DNA of 64,000 nt from Gluconacetobacter liquefaciens. Lineage in GTDB: Bacteria > Pseudomonadota > Alphaproteobacteria > Acetobacterales > Acetobacteraceae. A model generated the notes under the pieces. That model was not told the origin of the DNA. It saw only the letters and a program-made list of their open reading frames with translations, and did not search any database. The position numbers and the translations under genes were made by a program. The stretch lies in NCBI RefSeq assembly GCF_003350405.1, contig NZ_QQAW01000006.1:210076-274075 (forward strand), written 5' to 3'. This document shows, piece by piece, positions 60,602 through 64,000 of this stretch. Within the stretch, counting starts at the first letter, position 1, and the number at the start of each line of letters is the position of its first letter.

Positions 60602-62602
60602 ATGAAAAACAATCTCTTTCCCCCGCTCCCCCGCAAGCCACGCTTTCTGAAGGCGCTGGCCCACAGCGTGATGCCTTCGGTCATCACGCACTGGCTGGGC
60701 GCCCGTGCCATCGCCATCGCGCCTGAACAGATCGCCATCCGCGAGGGGTTGCGTGCCGGCGTTGCGGTCAGCACCGTCATGCTCGTCGCGTGGCATATCA
60801 ACATGCCCCTCATGGCATGGTCCGCCTTCGCCGCATTCTGGACCAGCCTTGCAGACCCTGGCGGCCTTCTCCGCACCAGAATCAAGGCCCTGACATCCTT
60901 CGGCCTGGCGGGTGCGGTCATCACGGGCACCATATCCGCCCTGGCAGGGTACAGCACCGTCGCCGCCTGTGCCGGGCTCGGCCTCTACGCGTTGCTATGT
61001 GGGCTCGCCCGGGCATGGGGGGCCGCGGCAACCCAGGTCAGCGTCCTCGCCGCCATCGTCGCCGTCGTCGCCGTCTGCTATCCACAGACGCCGATGGGTG
61101 CCTTGACCCTTGCCGGCCTGTTCTCCCTGGGCGTGGTGTGGGCCATGCTGATCTGCCTGCTGGCCTGGCCCGCCGATCCAAGCACCCCGCAGAAGCAGGC
61201 CTGCGCCGCCCTGTTTCGCGAACAGGCCAGCATGGCTTTCCGCCTGCTCAGCCTGCCGCATCTTCAAACGGCCAGCCTGCCCACCCAGCAGAAGGAACTC
61301 AGCACCTGGCGCCGCGATATCCGGCGACGCATAGAACAGATCCGCTCCTCCGTCGAAAAGCTCTCCAGCGACGCGCTGATCAGTCCGACCCGCGCCGCCC
61401 TTCTGCCCGCTGTCGAGGCCGCCGACCGCATCTTCGTCACCCTGATCGCGTTCGAACACGCCGCATTCTCCGCACCGTTGCCACCCGAGACCGCCCGCGT
61501 CGTCCGCATCACAGCCGCCGCCCTTCGCCGCATCGCACGAGACATCCCGCAAGGTCGCCCCGTTCCGGACAGTCTCAGCCTCTATATCCGCGCCTTCACG
61601 CGCCTCGGTGCCCACCCCAATGCCTTGGCAGCCCGCGCCGCCGCCTGGAACGCCGCTGCCCTGACCGACCTGCAAACGGCATGGCTGGCCAAGACTCCCG
61701 CCCGGCGCGGCGCCCCGTCATCCGCACCGGCGACGCCATCGCGACCTCTCAGCCCGATCTTCGTGCGTCACGCCGCCCGCCTGTCCGTCGCGGTGCTGGC
61801 CGCATTCGGCATTACGCTCGCTTTTCACCTGCCCTATGCCTACTGGGCGATGATGGCCGTCGTCGTCGTCACCCAACCCGGCAGGAGTACCACCCTCTCC
61901 CGTACCATCGAGCGCGTGGCCGGCAGCGTCGCAGGCGGTATCCTCGCCGCGATCGCAGGGACGCTGTGCCCGAAATGGATGGTCCTGCTCCTGATCTTCC
62001 CGCTGTCGGCCACCACCATCGCCCTGCGCAGCGTCAACTACACGTTGTGCGTCACCTTCATGACCCAACTTTTCGTGCTGGTCACCGACCTTCTCGGGTC
62101 CGACACCGGCTGGCTGCTAGGCTTTGCCCGTGCCGAAAACAACATCATCGGCAGCCTTGTCGGCATGGCCGCCTGCCTCCTGCTCTGGCCGGAAAAATCC
62201 ACCGCCTCCCTTCCCACTCTGGTCAGCCGCGCCTTCCTGGCCAATCTGCGCTATGCCGCGCTCGTCACAAGCGGCGACGGCAACCGTGAGGACACCGAAC
62301 AGGCACGCCGCGAGGCCGGCACCACATCCAACCAGGCCGAGATCCTCTGCCAACAGACCAGCCTCGAAGGGCTCCGCCGCTCGGAAAACCTTAAAATCTG
62401 CACGGAAATCCTCTTTCATCTGCGCCAGCAGGCCGGCATCGCCAGCACAAGCTGGCTTGAACGCAGCACCGACCGTGCATCGGCCCCGACGGCACAGACT
62501 TATCAGGCGGCCCTACGACAGTTCTCGGAGCAACTCTCCGCACCGTCTTCCACCGGCACCCATCTGCGCGACATGCTGCTGTTTCTCAGACAAGCGCACT
62601 GA
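60602..62602 (+). CDS. FUSC-family inner-membrane transporter
   Basis: 666-residue protein with two hydrophobic blocks (about 45-190 and 385-540) separated by a soluble helical region, the layout of FUSC/aromatic acid exporter (AaeB, YccS) proteins. The second block begins RHAARLSVAVLAAFGITLAF and includes YWAMMAVVVVTQPGRSTTLSRTIERVAGS, the family core motif. ATG 60602 is preferred over an upstream in-frame ATG at 60521. It stands alone: there is no membrane-fusion (AaeA-like) partner next to it. Confidence 0.88.
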   Translation: MKNNLFPPLPRKPRFLKALAHSVMPSVITHWLGARAIAIAPEQIAIREGLRAGVAVSTVMLVAWHINMPLMAWSAFAAFWTSLADPGGLLRTRIKALTSFGLAGAVITGTISALAGYSTVAACAGLGLYALLCGLARAWGAAATQVSVLAAIVAVVAVCYPQTPMGALTLAGLFSLGVVWAMLICLLAWPADPSTPQKQACAALFREQASMAFRLLSLPHLQTASLPTQQKELSTWRRDIRRRIEQIRSSVEKLSSDALISPTRAALLPAVEAADRIFVTLIAFEHAAFSAPLPPETARVVRITAAALRRIARDIPQGRPVPDSLSLYIRAFTRLGAHPNALAARAAAWNAAALTDLQTAWLAKTPARRGAPSSAPATPSRPLSPIFVRHAARLSVAVLAAFGITLAFHLPYAYWAMMAVVVVTQPGRSTTLSRTIERVAGSVAGGILAAIAGTLCPKWMVLLLIFPLSATTIALRSVNYTLCVTFMTQLFVLVTDLLGSDTGWLLGFARAENNIIGSLVGMAACLLLWPEKSTASLPTLVSRAFLANLRYAALVTSGDGNREDTEQARREAGTTSNQAEILCQQTSLEGLRRSENLKICTEILFHLRQQAGIASTSWLERSTDRASAPTAQTYQAALRQFSEQLSAPSSTGTHLRDMLLFLRQAH

Positions 62603-62913
62603 ACCGCAGGCACGGGAGGGGCCTGCTCCTGTAAAAAAGTGCTATCGGCAATCCGGTGCAACCTGCTTCGTCTGCCTCCGATTCGAAATATTCAAGTGTA
62701 CACGGTATATTTCGCGCCATACCCCAAGCAGCGTCATAAGCGCGGCTGAACATGCTCGCGGCGCGTGACCGGCCACTCCCGACAGCAGATACGAACATCT
62801 CCGGCGCATGAAAGATGAATCTGCTCCAGCAGGAACTGGACATCCACCATATCCGGCATATTGCCTCGGAGGGCATTTGCCCTATCCAACATATCGGATG
62901 TCATCCAAATTCA
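62603..62913. other. Intergenic region after the FUSC gene
   Basis: 311 bases with no convincing gene. A GCAGGC/GCCTGC hairpin lies 5-25 bases after the FUSC stop. Base composition is less GC-rich than in the surrounding genes. Short frames on both strands have no recognisable motif, which fits decaying sequence beside the hydroxylase pseudogene. Confidence 0.4.
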
Positions 62914-63449
62914 TCACGACGCCGACCATCTGCGAACCAGATTACGATCGGTCAATGGCAGGTTGAGAGTCGGCGGATTGGTATCCGCCAGCGGCAGAAT
63001 GGCTGCCATGACACAGCGGTCAAAATCGCAGAGAATGACGCGGTATCCATCATCTTTTACAATTAACCGGATCGAGCAGAATAATACCACCCAATCGTTT
63101 TATGTCATGCGGCGAATACGACGCGGGCTTGTCGAGGGATACAGAACCAGATCGCCCGCCAGCAGCTTGACGCCATATGTTCCTCATGTGTCCCGGATCA
63201 TCAGTTCCTCGCCGGCATATGCTTCCGACCAAGTCAGGAGGAACGTGGGCAAACGCCCGGGCGCACACGAAACCCCATTTCAAGATCGGGATAGATCGCA
63301 ACATCCACACGCGCGTCGAAATAGCGGCAGAAAGATGCGCGGTGGTAGCCCATGCTGGTAACGGCATCGTTCCGTGCGGTCGGGTCCAGCAGCCGGTGAC
63401 AATGCGCCAGTTCATCCGGCGTCAGCACTTTGGGAACATGTAACAGCAT
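62914..63449 (-). pseudogene. Degraded PKHD-type Fe(II)/2-oxoglutarate dioxygenase (PiuC/YbiX-like)
   Basis: Three pieces of one protein occur in order on the minus strand in different frames. The N-terminus is MLLHVPKVLTPDELAHCHR (ATG 63449). A middle piece contains YAGEELMIRDT and, after an in-frame stop, YGVKLLAGDLVLYPSTSPRR. A C-terminal piece has LTDRNLVRRWSAS before TGA 62914, where intact members end LTGxYHNLxRRWAE. The region with the first iron ligands (HxD) is missing, and there are frameshifts and stops. PiuC normally accompanies TonB-dependent siderophore receptors. Here it is divergent from exbB. Confidence 0.85.
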
Positions 63450-63620
63450 CGATCTTTCGAGCAGCGATTGACATGGAACGACATTCCGTTGATGCGTTTA
63501 TGCGATCAATTCTTAGTTGCATATTCTCTCCATGCGGGCCATATATCCGACGACATTTCGTCGGACCGCGTGGCGCTTCGCCACCGCGCAATGATCTGGC
63601 CTGTCGAAGGTATTCGTCAC

Positions 63621-64000
63621 ATGTCCCCACTGCCGTCCGCTGCGATGTCTTTTTCTCCCTGGGAGATGTTTCTCAACGCCGGCCCGGTTGTCCGTATGGT
63701 CATGTCACTGCTGGCTTTTGCATCAGTGCTGAGCTGGACGGTCTTTCTCGCAAAATCCGTGGAGTTCTTCCGCCTCAGACGGCGCCTCGATCGAGACGCA
63801 CGAAGCCTTGCCGAAGCTGCCTCTCTCCAGATCGCGGAAGAACGGAGCCGGGCTACACGCAGCGTCGCGCACATGTTCGTTGCGGCCGCCGAGGACGAAC
63901 GCATCCGCTCGCACGACATCCCCGACGACCATGACGGGCTGAAGGAGCGGATCGTCCTGCATCTGGAGCGGCTGGAAGCCGCCGAGGGCCGCAAGTTGAT
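63621..64000 (+). CDS. exbB: TonB-system energiser ExbB (5' part)
   Basis: First 126 residues of an ExbB/TolQ-type proton-channel protein, running off the window end. The first membrane helix is at about 17-42 (VVRMVMSLLAFASVLSWTVFLAK), followed by the cytoplasmic helical region with DARSLAEAASLQIAEERSRATR and ERIVLHLERLEAAEGRKL. Start at ATG 63621, with GAAGG upstream; ATG 63591 is an in-frame alternative. The neighbouring PKHD hydroxylase remnant points to iron-siderophore uptake over Tol function. Confidence 0.85.
   Translation, partial: MSPLPSAAMSFSPWEMFLNAGPVVRMVMSLLAFASVLSWTVFLAKSVEFFRLRRRLDRDARSLAEAASLQIAEERSRATRSVAHMFVAAAEDERIRSHDIPDDHDGLKERIVLHLERLEAAEGRKL

Noticed and set aside
62586..62876. 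96-codon minus-strand frame after the FUSC gene
   Set aside because: No recognisable family and no ribosome-binding site; it lies next to the hydroxylase pseudogene and looks like decayed sequence.
63480..63560. Possible Fur/Irr operator in the exbB-hydroxylase interval (ATGCGATCAA...TTAGTTGCAT)
   Set aside because: The dyad is imperfect (about 7 of 10 positions) and I cannot distinguish it from chance in AT-rich sequence.

Overview
The window looks like chromosomal DNA of an alphaproteobacterium of the acetic acid bacteria (Acetobacteraceae, Gluconacetobacter/Komagataeibacter type). The reasons are the high GC content, the strong third-position GC bias, the rpmH-rnpA-yidD-yidC-engB-argB-dapD-dapE run, the Hsp20/DUF1150 pair, the GTTC-N7-GTTC SOS operator and the alphaproteobacterial RNase E with an acidic insert in its S1 domain. 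This placement is inferred from gene content and gene order, not from a database search. Almost everything is core chromosome. No prophage, insertion sequence, integron or CRISPR array is visible.

Layout. 1-10.4 kb: the end of an unknown gene, tRNA-Leu(CAG), RNase D, the lipopolysaccharide block kdsD-lptC-lptA-lptB, rpoN and hpf; then the Hsp20/DUF1150 heat-shock operon on the minus strand and def-fmt-truA on the plus strand. 10.4-17.6 kb (minus): a membrane protein, dapE, dapD, argB, engB, yidC, yidD, rnpA and rpmH. 17.7-18.4 kb: two very small genes, one resembling the phospho-acceptor helix of histidine kinases. 18.6-23.5 kb: gcvT-gcvH-gcvP behind a tandem glycine riboswitch. 23.5-28 kb: a small monooxygenase-fold protein, oxyR/katA divergent around an OxyR operator, and speD/speE. 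28-36.2 kb: uvrA and ssb divergent around an SOS box, gyrA, coaD, a peptidyl-prolyl isomerase and tRNA-Lys(TTT). 36.3-42.3 kb: a transglutaminase-like protein, a YidB-like protein, a DUF2076 protein, glyQS and a DUF3293 protein. 42.3-48.2 kb: the rod-shape operon mreB-mreC-mreD-mrdA-rodA. 48.6-49.4 kb: tandem glycine-zipper lipoproteins. 49.4-55.9 kb: leuA with a leucine-rich leader peptide, a Tat-type amidase and rne. 56-62.6 kb: an accessory block with an amidinohydrolase, an ABC importer whose binding protein is fused to its permease, a class II aldolase and a FUSC exporter. 62.9-64 kb: a degraded PKHD-type dioxygenase divergent from the start of exbB.

The most informative parts are the regulatory leaders. 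I see a ROSE-like RNA thermometer with a heat-shock promoter at hsp20, a tandem glycine riboswitch at gcvT, a leucine leader peptide at leuA, a four-half-site OxyR box at katA, and a perfect SOS box at uvrA/ssb. The ssb leader also has a U-rich terminator that can compete with a 10-base complementary segment downstream. I found no clearly new multi-gene defence or metabolic system. The least explained items are the ssb leader switch, the minimal DHp-like protein, two orphan terminators that may mark small RNAs, and the amidinohydrolase/fused transporter/aldolase group.
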